From: Pyronema omphalodes | Taxonomy: Eukaryota; Ascomycota; Pezizomycetes; Pezizales; Pyronemataceae | Assembly (NCBI GenBank): GCA_024516155.1 | Contig: JAJJXM010000066.1 | Location: forward strand, 1-64,000 | Direction of reading: 5' to 3' | DNA: 64,000 bases | Shown here: positions 22,901 through 30,970 of the stretch, in pieces | Layout: every line of letters begins with the position of its first letter | How positions within the stretch are numbered: position 1 is the first letter of the stretch | The notes under the pieces: model-generated | Told to the model about the DNA's origin: nothing | The model's database searches: none | Seen by the model: only the letters and a program-made list of their open reading frames with translations | Program-made: the position numbers and the translations under genes

Positions 22901-25900
22901 TGGGGGTTGGGTTTGGTGGTCTTAGGGGGGGTCTTTGATGGGGCAGCGGCTTTCTCTTTGAACAACTTGGTGGCCGCGGGTATTGGTCCTTGCCACGGTT
23001 CGTTCGCCTGGGGTGGGGGAGGGGGTAGGTGAGGGGGAGGAGTGAGCTCGTTCTTCCGGAGTTCAGCTTCGGCGCTCAGGCACCTCTGCTTCCAGTACTC
23101 GGCTTCGCTGAGGCGGGGGGCATGTTTGGAGGGTAAGTCGAGAGGGGCGTTAACGGGTTGGGTATCGGGGCTGGTGGTCTCGAGGGGGGTGGAGGATGCG
23201 GAGACGGGGGTGGGGGACACGGCGGTAGCTGTTCCTTTCGGTAGGAGGGACGGGGCGAGGAGTTGGACAGCATCGTAGATGGATTGGAGGAGGGACTGGT
23301 TCTTGTTGATTGTCTTGAACGCTTTGTTGATTCTGTCGTTCGTTGTCTGGTCGGCGTGGCGAAACATGTCCGCGGTGGTGGCAAGATTGTGGTGGAGGAC
23401 GTCGATGGATTGAGCGAGGTCGGCGTTGCTGGGAGGTGTGGCGTTGATCGGAGCGATGTCGGGGTGGAGTCGTTTGACGTTTGCAGGAACGGGGGTGGAA
23501 TCTTCGGCGATGTGGGTGATAGTGTGGGCAGTGGAGGCGGCGGGGCGTTTTTTCTGTTTTCCGATGGTTTGTTGGATGGAGTACTTGGGGTCATTGTTGC
23601 TCAGTTGATCGGGGGTGTCGGAGTTTACAGGGAGGGGTTTTTTGTTGTGGGGTGTTTCGGGTGGGGCGTTGTTGGTGTTGCGCGCGACGGGGGTGGGGGA
23701 GCTTTCGCGGGAAGACGCGTCTTCGTCGCTAGAGTCATCGCTGACGTCAGAGCACGTGTCTTCGTGCATTTCCGTGTCGGACGCGTCGGACCCTTGCGGC
23801 TCTGCGTTAGCGCGTTTTTCTTTCGCGAGCGCTCGAGGGGGCGCTTTGTCGGGGGGGAGGGGCTGTTTCTCAACAGCGGAAGACCGGGTGGGCATCGGAA
23901 GTTCGGAATAAGGTGTTTCTGCGGTAGCGACAAGGAATCCGCGGTTGAGATGATGATTTTTGATGTGGGTGGAGGGTGGTGTTGATGGAACCGGTTCGCG
24001 GGGCTTTTCTCAGGGGCCCGAAAACTCTTTTTCGATGAAAACTCAACGAAAAAGAGAGGGCCTGATCTGGAAATGCTGCGAATAGGTAATTCGGGGCTGC
24101 CGAACAATAATCCGCGATAAAATCTTGCGATTTCGGCGTGGTTGTTGAAAAGGCAGGGGGGGGTCGCTCTTTGCTGGGTGGTTCTTACCTGCAGTTAATG
24201 AGGCAGCCTCGCATAAGGACAACTATGCCACGCTTGACCAACTGTTTGCAGACAACTGGACCGAGTTCATAGGAGCCAGCTACCTGGGGGTACACCAGAC
24301 CTATCAGGACACACAGCGACGCTTCAATACACTCGAGGAATGCATACGCAACAACAACGATGCGATACACGGCAGATTCGACGTCATGATGACCAAATTT
24401 AACGATCTGCTCTTCGAAAACGCGACGCTGCGCGAAGCATACGACTCTACACAGGCAGATACAGCAGCCCTCAAGGCTGCTGTGGACGCCCTGACGAAGA
24501 AAATCGACGAACAGCAACAAGTCATTTCGGCGCCCCCCTCACCGAACCGAGCGGCCTCTTCCTCCGCGATGGAAGAGATGACTATGCAACTGTCCGTCGT
24601 CCAACATGACATTCAGGATGTCCTGGACGCTGTCCGCAACCCTCCTGGCAAGAGAAAGCGAAGGGGAAGCGACCAGAACACCGAACCCACATCACCAACG
24701 ACCGGAGTACCGGTCAACCACAAACCGAGAGCTGCATCACCGGTGCAAAGCCTGATGCACTCAAAACATGCGACTACCGCTGCCCAGGACAAGCTTGATG
24801 CCGTCAAGCATACGTCCCCCCTACCTCTCCTCGCAATCACATCGACCGAAGCGACATCGGAACCTCACCCTGACAGTTCATCTGGTCAGGACACACCTCT
24901 ACCCGACGCCCCAAGCACTGCCCCTGCTGAGACCAACGGATGGAAGACTGTGGAGGCGAAGGCTACACAGAGGAAGAAGCAGAAAGCGCAGGAGACGAGA
25001 CCTACGGCAGCGACACCCAGCAAGACCCCTACAACAAAGAATGGTGGCCGGGGAAAGAATACCCACCAACCCAGAACAACAACCCCCTCTACAAAGAAGA
25101 CTTGGGCAGAAGTCGTCAAAAGCGGAGGCATCAACGTCCAGATTGTGCTGGGGAATGGCAATCTTGGACTGACAACACCACTGTCGGAAGGACGAGCAGG
25201 CACGAGGAGAGAGCGGTGGAAGTGGAGAACGAGAAACAAGTAATTGTATTGAGTGAAGAACCATTTCCACCGGAAGCACAACAAGCTAATATTGCACCTA
25301 GTAACCCTAGCCCACACCGGCCTTAGGCGTCACTTCAACACACCCCCTCGCCAAAGGCAAGGTGTGAAAACATAATAAAGTCCAGCAAATACACAGAAGA
25401 AATACCCGAAAAATGTAGCCATCATAACCAATCAATCCATCCATAATACGACCCAGTAATCCATAGCAATAATCCGTAACACCAGTAACCCAACCAGAAA
25501 GAATAAAACATCCATATACCATAAATCAGAAAAATTCCCTGCAGAGCAAAACCCAATTCCAAATCAAACACCATGATCATAAAACCAGCACACCCCCTCT
25601 TTCCATATCCCATATCCGACAAAACCATATCCATCCAGACACACGTCATCAAGAACTTGGCGCAGGCACCGACCTCCGGTCGATCACCCCCTTTTGTCGG
25701 ATACCTTAGGGTGAGGTTTCCATTCCGAGAAGACGAATTGCATTTGAGTGATTAGGGCCGTTGAGCGGTTTCGTAAGTACGTCGGCCACGTTTTCCTTAG
25801 AGGCGACGTATGTGAAGCTCACGGATCCTCGTTTGACTTCGTCGAGAACATGATGAAATTTGACCGCAATGTGTTTTGTTTTTGCTTTGATGACACCTGA

Positions 25901-28900
25901 CTTTAGCAGCGTTAGGGCACCTTGGTTGTCGCAAAACACCTCGGTCGCATTTTCATTTGTCGAGATTTTGGTGTCACTCATAAGTAGTCGTAGCCACAAA
26001 GCTTCTCTGGTGGCCTCACTGCAGGCGATGTATTCGGCCTCCAAGGTTGATAAGGCTACCACCAACTGCTTTTTGGCTGACCAGTTGATTAGACCTGTCG
26101 CGCCGGGTGCGAGGATTGCACAGCCACCAATGCTCTTCCTATCTTTGGAGTTTCCTGCCCAGTCGCTGTCGCTGTAGATACGGACTTGATCTGATCGAAG
26201 GTCGTTGTCGCGGCGATAGATGATAGATAAGTTGATCGATCCTTTCAGGTAACGGAGCACACGACGTGCAGCGGTGAGATGCATGTTCAACGGAGATTGA
26301 TTGTATCGTGATAGAGCAGTAACCGAGTAAGCAATGTCGGGTCTTGTTCCAATAGCCGCATACATCAGAGAGCCCACCATTGAGAGGTAACGCAAGCGAT
26401 CTGACGGAGAGGCTTTGGAGTCACTACAGATGACATTTTCCAAGTCCACATTTGGGTCCATCGGGCTGAACACCGGCGTGCAATCCATCAAGGAGAATCT
26501 TTGGAGGACAGTTTTGATGTAGCCTTTTTGACTCAGGGCGATACTGCCATCAGGTAAGTACTCGATTTCCAGACCAAGGAAGCGAGAGGCACGGCCAAGG
26601 TCCGTCATCTTGTACTTAGAGCTGAGTGCGAGTTTGATCCTGTCTCCTAAGCGATCCGGAGTGGTATTGAAGATAAGAATGTCATCCACATAGAGCAGCA
26701 GTAGCACCCCCTCAAGAACATAGAGGTTCGGGTCCGCAGAGGACTGAACGAAACCGAGAGAGAGGAGATACTCATTGATTTCCTGCCACCACAGACGGGG
26801 GGCTTGTTTTAATCCATAGAGAGCTTTCTGTAAGCGCACAATAGATGACTTTTCCAAACGCGTATCCAACCAGTCAATGCCTTGGGGCATAGCCATATAC
26901 GTGCAGTCATTGTCAATGGCAGGATTAAGAAACGCCGTAACAACATCCATTTGGTCTATTGTCCAGTTGTGCGATGCTGCTAAACTCAGAAGGTATCGTA
27001 AGGTTGCCATCTTGGACACCGGTGCATATGTCTCGTCATAGTCGACACCGGGAACTTGTTCGTAGCCTTTGATAACTAGGCGGGCCTTGTACTTTGTCGA
27101 ACCATCCGCATTCTGTTTCGTCTTGTAGATCCATCTGCATTTAAGTGACTTGCATCCGAACGGGAGAGATATGGGGGTATCTGTTTGCGGAGAGCTAGAC
27201 GAAGCAGGTGAGAGGGTGGAGCCGGCAAAAGCTTGGAAGGTTTGATTTTCGAGAAGAGAATCCCATTCCTGTTGCATCGCAGCCTTCCAATGCTCACTAT
27301 CCGGACTGTTAATGGCAGCATTATATGTGAGAGGGTCGCAGTCAGCATAAGCGGAGCATTCGGGGTCATCGACATCAGTGTCTTCAATAGTCATTGATTT
27401 TACGAAGTTCGATAGAAACAGCGAGGCTTGTTGTTCTGAAGAAACGACATCGGTGTAGAATTTCGCGTTTTCAGTGTTGTCTCTTTTGGGAGCAGGAGCG
27501 GAGGTGACCACCTGCACGACTGGGCAATCACCTAAATGGCAAGATTAGAACAGTGTTAAAGGTGAAGAGCAGAACAAGAAACTTAGGCTCGAAAAAATTA
27601 CGGAAGAAAACAGAAATGAAACTTTTAATCAGACAAGCTGAGCACCTCTTCTCTCATAGAGGGGAAGTTCTTGAAGAAAGACTTTTGAGAAAGCAGAAAG
27701 AAAACGGAAAGCACGGAACGGAATGATGAGAGATGTGGCTCTAAGAGCCTGCGTCCTCCAAGCGCACAAGTTTTTATTACTCAACTGAATTGAGCACCGA
27801 ACCATTCGGGGAGTGGTAGGTCAGACACGGGAGCGAGGGGTGGACAGAGGACGGAGGAAAAGAAAGAACGAAAGAGCGGAAAGAAGAACGGAAAGAGAAA
27901 CGGAAAGGGGGGGAAAAAGGGAAAACATGCGGAAACATACTTTCTGTGGGCTGCCCTGAGTCTGCCATCAAAATGTCCTCTGCCTCATCTTTGGCCGGAT
28001 CCGGTAAGAGATCCAAAGCTGCTTGAATTTCACAGTGTTCTTGTGACGAAACCAGGGTGGAAGAGTCAAACGCATTGACATCTTCAACAAAGACAACACT
28101 TGAAGCAAGGCAAATACGCTTGGTAGAGAAGTCGTAGATGCGCCAGATCTTCGTTGTGTTGGGTGCATATCCAACCATTGCACATGGTAGCGAACGAGGA
28201 CCCCAGTTTTTGTCAGTGCGCTGAGCCGGAGGGATGTGTTTATAGACAAGACAACCGAAGCGGCGAAGGTGGTCGATCTGGGGAGAGGAACCGCGAAGAG
28301 TTTCAACAGGAGATTTAAAGTTCGGTAGAGACGCAGAGGGAGTAATCGAGTGTAGATATGCTGCGGTATTGATGGCCTCGGCCCAGAGGAAATGCGGAAG
28401 GTGTGAATCGAGAAGCATACAGCGCGCCTTGGTGTTAAGAGTCTGGATCATGCGCTCCGCGGTACCATTTTTATGCTGCGTGTAAGGAGGAGCGGGTTCG
28501 AACGAGATGCCCGCTAGATCCAGGAGATCACGGAATTGTTGGTTGTTAAACTCACCAGTGCCATTGTCACAACGTAGATGTTTGACAGTGTAGCCTTGAT
28601 TATTTACCCAAGCCAGAAATTTCCGGAAGACAGGCAGTATACAGTCGGTTGATTTTGAGTTCAGGAAATAGACCTTAACCCACCTAGTGAAATCATCGAT
28701 ATACACAATGTAGTAGCGAGATTTCCCTAGGGAGGTGGTCGACATAGGACCACAGACATCCGAGTGAACTAGTTCGAAAGGAATCGTCGAGCGAGTTGTC
28801 GGAGTTCGAATAACAGACTGGCGCTGTTTGGCAAGGACACAAGGTTCGCAGTGGTCAGGCATGTCGCGCTCAGAGATGTTTTTGTTTCCTAGGAGGTGTT

Positions 28901-30970
28901 TCAAGGACTCGAAATGTAGATGTCCGAGTCGCCGATGCCACGTGAGGGCAGAATTCGAGGACTGGGATTGGTGAAACTGACGATTTAAAACTCGAAGGGT
29001 CTGTTTATCAGGTCGAGGTCGTTCTAGGGGAAGCATTTCGAAGAGCGGTGCCGGAGTAGGTGCAGGGGCTTGTGCTTCTGTTGTAGGTGTAGACGTAACA
29101 CGACCCGAGCGTGTAGTAACTAAAACGGTGGGATCATCTTGGGTCCACCGATAAAGGTCATCTTGCATCGTAGCAAGGATAACAGTTGTGTCCGTAGTAT
29201 CAGAGACAACGCAGCAATTGTTAGACATCTTTGTGGACCAGCCACATTTGTCAAATAGAGGAATAGAAAATAAGGAAAAACGGAAAACAGGAACAAGAAG
29301 GGCTGTGACAGAATGGGAGTTTGACAGACAGATCGTGCCTTTTGAAGAGGCGCTGACTGTGGAATTGTCACCCAGTCTGATGGAAACGGGAGGACAGGAA
29401 ACAAGGGAGGAAGGAACAAACAGAGAGGAGTTGTTGCAGAAATGGTGTGTGGCTCCGGAATCAAGAATCCAAATGGAGTCAGCTGAAGAGGCAGAGTGCG
29501 CGGAAAGCAGAACATCTGCCGTGAGTGTAGTAGACACGGGGAGTCAAAGGGCAAGATCATCGTCACCTTGAGTGGCAACGTTTGCACGTCCCCTGTTCCT
29601 AGCAGTCATTTCTTTAGCACGCTGGCCATTTTTCCGGATGGCCCAATCAAGAGCAACATGTCCTCTTTCACCACAATGATGGCACATCAGGTTGGTCTTG
29701 TTGTTCGAGGGACCTGAGTTGTCGTTGTCAGATCGTTTGCGCTTGTTTCCATTGTTGTTGTTGTTATAGTTATTGTTGTTGTTAGGCGTCTTGAAACAAT
29801 CCTTGGTATTGTGGTTGTTCTTTGAGCAGTGTGTACACCATCGTCTACCTTTTCCAATGGCGGCACTGAAAGCTTCACCAAGAGAACCAACACCGTGGGA
29901 TTTGTTTATTCCTAGCGTGGTGTTGTATGCAAAGATCCGGTGAGTAAGCGCGTCCAGGGTAAGAACCTGGTTCTCGAGCTGTAGGCGCAAGAGTGAGTAT
30001 TGAGCAGGCATGTTGGTAATGACGTGGTCAACAAGGGCTTCTTCGGTAATGGCGCTCGCCGTGTTAGCAAGTTGCAATCGTATAACCTGTAGGCGAGCAA
30101 TCCAGGAGTCCATAGTCTCGTTAGCAGTGGGTATGCACCGATTAAACTGGGCGCGAAGGTTCCGTTGGCCACCGAGATCTTGAGAGTTGTTGAATTTGAG
30201 TTCGAGGGCACGCCAGATCTCAGGAGCTGTCTTCGTCGAGTCAATATGTTCTTGAATCAACTCGCTTGTCGACTCGATAATCATTAGGCGCGCTTCCTTT
30301 GCCTTGTTGTTCCAGGCTTTCCTCTGACCTGCATGGTCCGGGAAGGGTTCGATACCAAGCACAATGTTGAGAGCCTCGATGGAATCAATAAGGGGAAGGA
30401 TCCTCTTCCTCCACGTCGAGTAATTTCCCGAGGTGAGCTTAGCGAAGCTCGCCCCTTTCTTAGAATTAACATAAACGTCAGTCATGTTAACAGGAAGGGC
30501 GGACGTTTAGGAAGGTTCAAGAAGAAATTAAAGATTAAGGATTAGTAATTAGTAGGAAGATAAATAGAATAAAGACGTTGAGCGAAACGAAAACGCAGAA
30601 GGGCTCATAACCTGTCGGAAGGACGAGCAGGCACGAGGAGAGAGCGGTGGAAGTGGAGAACGAGAAACAAGTAATTGTATTGAGTGAAGAACCATTTCCA
30701 CCGGAAGCACAACAAGCTAATATAGCACCTAGTAACCCTAGCCCACACCGGCCTTAGGCGTCACTTCAACAACCACCGACAAGAAGGGGAGAGAGGCGAG
30801 GGGGAGCAGCGAGAAGGCTGAGGAAGAAGGAAGAAGAAGGGGAGAGAGGGGAGGAGAAGAGGGGCAGGGCGGGCCAGGGTGTCTCAAAGGGCAAAGAGTC
30901 AGGAGACACCGGCGGAGGAGGTGAGAGAGGAGAGGAGAGTGGGGGCACGGACGGCCCGGCGGCTGTTTAA
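16915..30970 (+). CDS. Hal-3 ORF1 (three segments: 16915-17193, 24200-25181, 30777-30970)
   Basis: Removing LINE-C1 and Cop-1 with one TSD copy each leaves 279 + 982 + 194 = 1,455 nt, exactly 485 codons ending in TAA, the same length as Hal-4 and Hal-9. No stop is seen inside. Protein: conserved N-terminus MSPKQRQNN; hypervariable block with a distinctive version (KYHRLMVPAVNEAASHKDNYATL); predicted coiled coil ending KKIDEQQQVIS; basic GKRKRRGSDQ; a Ser/Thr/Pro-rich linker; TWAEVVKSGG; Arg-rich tail. I recognise no enzymatic domain or zinc knuckle. Probably an RNA-binding ORF1-type protein; now disrupted by the insertions. Confidence 0.8.
17194..17990 (-). other. LINE-C1 3' UTR, including the Hal-shared tail
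   Basis: No gene. 17194-17505 matches the C-type Hal 3' UTR, ending near an A-run at 17503-17520. The rest (17520-17990) is strongly pyrimidine-rich on the plus strand and not seen in Hal. The hairpin at 17225-17249 has outer strands CGC and GCG, inner AACC and GGTT, and loop TTAC on the minus strand. Confidence 0.8.
17991..21992 (-). CDS. LINE-C1 ORF2: endonuclease-RT-RNase H polyprotein
   Basis: 1,333 residues, intact. AP-like endonuclease at about 1-235 (SHNTN, VQEI, NIYNE, GDLNAHH, SVLDLTL; the final motif reads TGLDHEVI, with Leu where LINE-B has Ser of SDH). RT at about 470-740: KAYRPIALLNCLGK, FLDVRGAFDNVS, GIPQGSPASPILF, YIDDVALV. RNase H at about 960-1100: AYTDGSQLEG, FDAELRAIHDCLE, FTDNQAAI, HWVPGHTDIPGNDHAD. 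A Cys/His cluster CSCPLHPP...LSCPHF lies near the C-terminus. It would nick target DNA and reverse-transcribe in place. The start overlaps the ORF1 stop as ATGAATAG, favouring reinitiation. The S-to-L change may weaken the nuclease. Confidence 0.95.
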   Translation of the reverse strand: MNRYDSSAATLRIVSHNTNRSATALTTLLNSAGSKIDILLVQEINVKDPRYAITHPDFLLLLPPRSHHKVNRTAAYISRLNPHVRVTPRPDVSGDPDLQVLEVSTTLIPSFYLLNIYNEKDPQTKLYTVSRSLTPLTLPHRCVITGDLNAHHPLWNSHARRPARADVLVELMEDHHWQLINVPDVPTYHYRDGSGSSVLDLTLAAPAMAREISSWAIDDGIATGLDHEVIRFQIDSLHPDHHNTTGDTTRLNWRKTNWETFTEELQRLTEASYPRWSHLRANPSAENLDEWAALLRDSIQTAAAISTPTLTPTPRSKRWWTEEVRLTRKDMTRARRRWKQTRLPQHLAEYKQSRNAHYRKVRHAKDSMWKEYLAAVEGPDIWAAFRYTNPRRAQLTPPIKTQVGGMEKVCVDFDSKVEAFQALFPPPPAAPPTRTSRPNPQLPWKTFTPEEIRTAITTSSPKKAPGPDSITFACLRKAYDAVPKVFNALYSTLGTKGYHPRSWREATTVVIPKPNKPDYSAIKAYRPIALLNCLGKVFEKLMATRLSLMAESHDILHKDQIGGRPKRSAIDAAMALTHEVEVNAGNRFVTSALFLDVRGAFDNVSSARLLATMHSLGCPRAVISWCSSFLSDRTTALSFDGRTDSQRPIQTGIPQGSPASPILFLIYLRPLFDALQSEHPTLWTPSYIDDVALVAHGRTREQNARALEAAARTAFNWAQTNAVAFDDSKSEMLHFHKSRIDEHSEATNVRLPNGTIVTPGTQGGSKDVVRWIGIHFDRKLSFSQHVKIRLTAAARSLNALRSLVRHETGLSPSATRTLYQACVTSRSDFGSEIWWNGQKGLASTLQTQQNSALRRILNAFTSTPIVALHNEAAIPPVAVRLQRRSRKYVLRLLSLPPSHPVVRRCPSSFPVPNHFPTSICDPSEYDHPWNTTRKAPSRLVRMLRSVSQWILPDDVIEDTAHPNPTPWIRSPLRIKISSLPKPEAAVEHLSLIRDLSDDKTNIIAYTDGSQLEGKTGAGYCITSGFPRQVNESIPMGTTTEVFDAELRAIHDCLEMCYKIISHNHLRRRRIHVFTDNQAAILRASRTTYGPGQELARAIHDIASSLRSKDTSVTLHWVPGHTDIPGNDHADLLAKTATTLTPPSSLPVSLSWIRRQIHDQYIQDWTTWYSSAPKHKTYDAPHRRRLDHAYTALPRKLSTAILGLRTGHGYFLDCLAHPPTAQYPSRSCSCPLHPPQSPKHLILSCPHFTSQRTELRRTLKIPRRRHLTLPTILHTTAGTKALSAMISETKIATAEWAHARLSKLPAEEDTSATLTTDWETLLDLTDEHAVTSNN
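21985..23895 (-). CDS. LINE-C1 ORF1 protein (zinc-knuckle RNA-binding)
   Basis: 636 residues from ATG at 23893-23895 (MPTRSSAVEKQ). The N-terminal ~100 residues are acidic and Ser-rich. The middle has possible helical segments around IDVLHHNLATTADMFRHADQTTNDRINKAF. The conserved LINE-B-like core has WYKLAVHGIPT, and the Cys/His region at about 520-600 has CRRCQKFGHHHAIC, CAICAAPHPTEYHQC and a further CX2C-H-C cluster. It should coat element RNA in the cytoplasm and aid strand annealing (family knowledge). The 8-nt overlap with ORF2 suggests coupled translation. Confidence 0.92.
   Translation of the reverse strand: MPTRSSAVEKQPLPPDKAPPRALAKEKRANAEPQGSDASDTEMHEDTCSDVSDDSSDEDASSRESSPTPVARNTNNAPPETPHNKKPLPVNSDTPDQLSNNDPKYSIQQTIGKQKKRPAASTAHTITHIAEDSTPVPANVKRLHPDIAPINATPPSNADLAQSIDVLHHNLATTADMFRHADQTTNDRINKAFKTINKNQSLLQSIYDAVQLLAPSLLPKGTATAVSPTPVSASSTPLETTSPDTQPVNAPLDLPSKHAPRLSEAEYWKQRCLSAEAELRKNELTPPPHLPPPPPQANEPWQGPIPAATKLFKEKAAAPSKTPPKTTKPNPQRKNPPRVQDIVIPCPGPRALPDSSKAAIGLAINEALHKAKVEGNIMTVRKNMAGSLMLTPSPNTSITDLTPHLSVIHAAACSVHPNLLPPRLNEKWYKLAVHGIPTDYYEDTAEGMQKLQQEIETNHNVRLTQPPRYISHPDKRVGKTASSVMIALKSSEEYNLLKRTKVTVLFEQRKVTEFFTARSIDQCRRCQKFGHHHAICPADNGPACAICAAPHPTEYHQCSQCPTIQGRKCQHTLYKCANCVAAGHTDVHHAAYSTRCPVKVNVVREAWQKTRPETTPLDAIPSEINPIADTTMTADE
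23896..24185 (-). promoter_or_regulatory. LINE-C1 5' UTR with 5' C-run module
   Basis: The minus-strand 5' end reads AGAACCACCCAGCAAAG, then GCGA, eight C, TGCCTTTTCAACAACCACG. The order (ACCAC, GCAA, GAC8, TGC, CAACAAC) matches LINE-B2 and Hal. It contains a self-complementary stretch around CGCAAGATTTTATCGCG. An internal promoter is expected here for a LINE; inferred only. Confidence 0.6.
25182..25340 (-). repeat. Cop-1 3' LTR (159 bp)
   Basis: On the minus strand it begins TGTTGAAGTGACGCC and ends CTTCCGACA. It differs from the 5' LTR by one base (AATATT against AATATA on the plus strand). Very short for an LTR but within the range of copia elements. Confidence 0.95.
25341..25705 (-). other. 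Cop-1 3' untranslated stretch
   Basis: 365 bp between the pol stop and the 3' LTR. No open frame that I can support. Ends at the LTR with a purine-rich tract, the likely plus-strand primer. Confidence 0.7.
25706..27531 (-). CDS. Cop-1 pol, RT and RNase H (second exon)
   Basis: About 608 codons, intact. RT motifs: YKARLVIKGYEQVPG, DYDETYAPVSK, LYGLKQAPRLWWQ, LLLLYVDDILIF. RNase H: YSDSDWAGNSKDRKSIGGC, EAEYIACSEA, TKHIAVKFHHV. Ends ...RLLGMETSP. There is no ATG at the beginning; the frame is open upstream to a candidate 3' splice site at 27532/27533. Joined after the proposed intron to the integrase exon it gives one continuous pol (…PTES-DCPVV…). Confidence 0.9.
27532..27940 (-). other. Candidate spliceosomal intron in Cop-1 pol (409 bp)
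   Basis: Donor GTATGT at 27940-27935, acceptor CATTTAG ending at 27532, and a CTAAT branch-like motif about 12 nt before the AG. Removing it joins exon codon base A with GT (phase 1) and keeps the pol frame; unspliced reading stops at 27777. The segment is pyrimidine-rich on the coding strand. I have no transcript evidence. Confidence 0.6.
27777..29543 (-). CDS. Cop-1 pol, protease and integrase (first exon, unspliced stop at 27777)
   Basis: In the same frame as gag, directly after a single TGA. Protease motif WILDSGATHHFC near the start. Pre-integrase zinc region HRRLGHLHFESL...HCEPCVLAKQ; integrase core HSDVCGPM (first Asp), RCDNGTGEF (second Asp), NGTAERMIQTL (Glu). After ...MADSGQPTES an additional ~53 residues (Phe/Pro/Ser-rich) follow if the RNA is not spliced. 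No ATG starts this ORF, so it should be made by readthrough from gag. Confidence 0.88.
   Translation of the reverse strand, partial: LPVSTTLTADVLLSAHSASSADSIWILDSGATHHFCNNSSLFVPSSLVSCPPVSIRLGDNSTVSASSKGTICLSNSHSVTALLVPVFRFSLFSIPLFDKCGWSTKMSNNCCVVSDTTDTTVILATMQDDLYRWTQDDPTVLVTTRSGRVTSTPTTEAQAPAPTPAPLFEMLPLERPRPDKQTLRVLNRQFHQSQSSNSALTWHRRLGHLHFESLKHLLGNKNISERDMPDHCEPCVLAKQRQSVIRTPTTRSTIPFELVHSDVCGPMSTTSLGKSRYYIVYIDDFTRWVKVYFLNSKSTDCILPVFRKFLAWVNNQGYTVKHLRCDNGTGEFNNQQFRDLLDLAGISFEPAPPYTQHKNGTAERMIQTLNTKARCMLLDSHLPHFLWAEAINTAAYLHSITPSASLPNFKSPVETLRGSSPQIDHLRRFGCLVYKHIPPAQRTDKNWGPRSLPCAMVGYAPNTTKIWRIYDFSTKRICLASSVVFVEDVNAFDSSTLVSSQEHCEIQAALDLLPDPAKDEAEDILMADSGQPTESMFPHVFPFSPPFRFSFRSSFRSFVLSFPPSSVHPSLPCLTYHSPNGSVLNSVE
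29544..30485 (-). CDS. Cop-1 gag (capsid/nucleocapsid)
   Basis: 313 residues, ATG at 30483-30485 (MTDVYVNSKKG). The UBN2-like copia gag fold is suggested by LTSGNYSTWRKRIL and the region through NMPAQYSLLRLQLE. The first zinc knuckle is canonical (CTHCSKNNHNTKDC). The second, CHHCGERGHVALDW, has Trp in place of the last Cys. An Asn-rich run and a KRKRSDND basic patch separate them. Ends in TGA with the pol frame continuing in phase (TGACTC context). Confidence 0.9.
   Translation of the reverse strand: MTDVYVNSKKGASFAKLTSGNYSTWRKRILPLIDSIEALNIVLGIEPFPDHAGQRKAWNNKAKEARLMIIESTSELIQEHIDSTKTAPEIWRALELKFNNSQDLGGQRNLRAQFNRCIPTANETMDSWIARLQVIRLQLANTASAITEEALVDHVITNMPAQYSLLRLQLENQVLTLDALTHRIFAYNTTLGINKSHGVGSLGEAFSAAIGKGRRWCTHCSKNNHNTKDCFKTPNNNNNYNNNNNGNKRKRSDNDNSGPSNNKTNLMCHHCGERGHVALDWAIRKNGQRAKEMTARNRGRANVATQGDDDLAL
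30601..30612 (-). other. Cop-1 primer-binding site (initiator tRNA-Met half)
   Basis: Immediately inside the 5' LTR; the minus strand reads GGTTATGAGCCC. Its complement GGGCTCATAACC matches the anticodon arm of eukaryotic initiator tRNA-Met, as in copia and Ty-like elements primed by a half tRNA. Confidence 0.8.
30613..30771 (-). repeat. Cop-1 5' LTR (159 bp)
   Basis: Same sequence as the 25182-25340 LTR with one substitution. Followed outward by TSD ACCAC at 30772-30776. Confidence 0.95.

Larger units (their letters stand above)
17194..24185 (-). mobile_element. LINE-C1: full-length LINE with both ORFs intact, 6,992 bp
   Basis: Perfect 14-bp TSD TACCTGCAGTTAAT (17180-17193 and 24186-24199), 5' module present, both ORFs open, 3' hairpin (17225-17249) and TTTA-repeat tail on the plus strand. 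The 3' ~310 bp (17194-17505) are nearly identical to the 3' end of Hal-1, -4 and -7. It is the only LINE in the window with no visible lesion, so it is the best candidate for a recently active element and for the enzyme source of Hal elements with this tail. Confidence 0.95.
25182..30771 (-). mobile_element. Cop-1: Ty1/copia retrotransposon, 5,590 bp
   Basis: 159-bp LTRs at both ends, one base different between them, flanked by the 5-bp TSD ACCAC (25177-25181 and 30772-30776). On the minus strand the order is LTR, primer site, gag, protease, integrase, RT, RNase H, LTR, the copia order. The primer site and a purine tract (GGCGAGGGGGTG) next to the 3' LTR are visible. It sits within ORF1 of Hal-3. 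It looks young and nearly intact. Confidence 0.96.

Noticed and set aside
27777..27940. The Phe/Pro/Ser-rich extension of Cop-1 integrase as a real protein domain
   Set aside because: It begins exactly at a good splice donor and has no similarity to copia proteins; more likely intron read-through.
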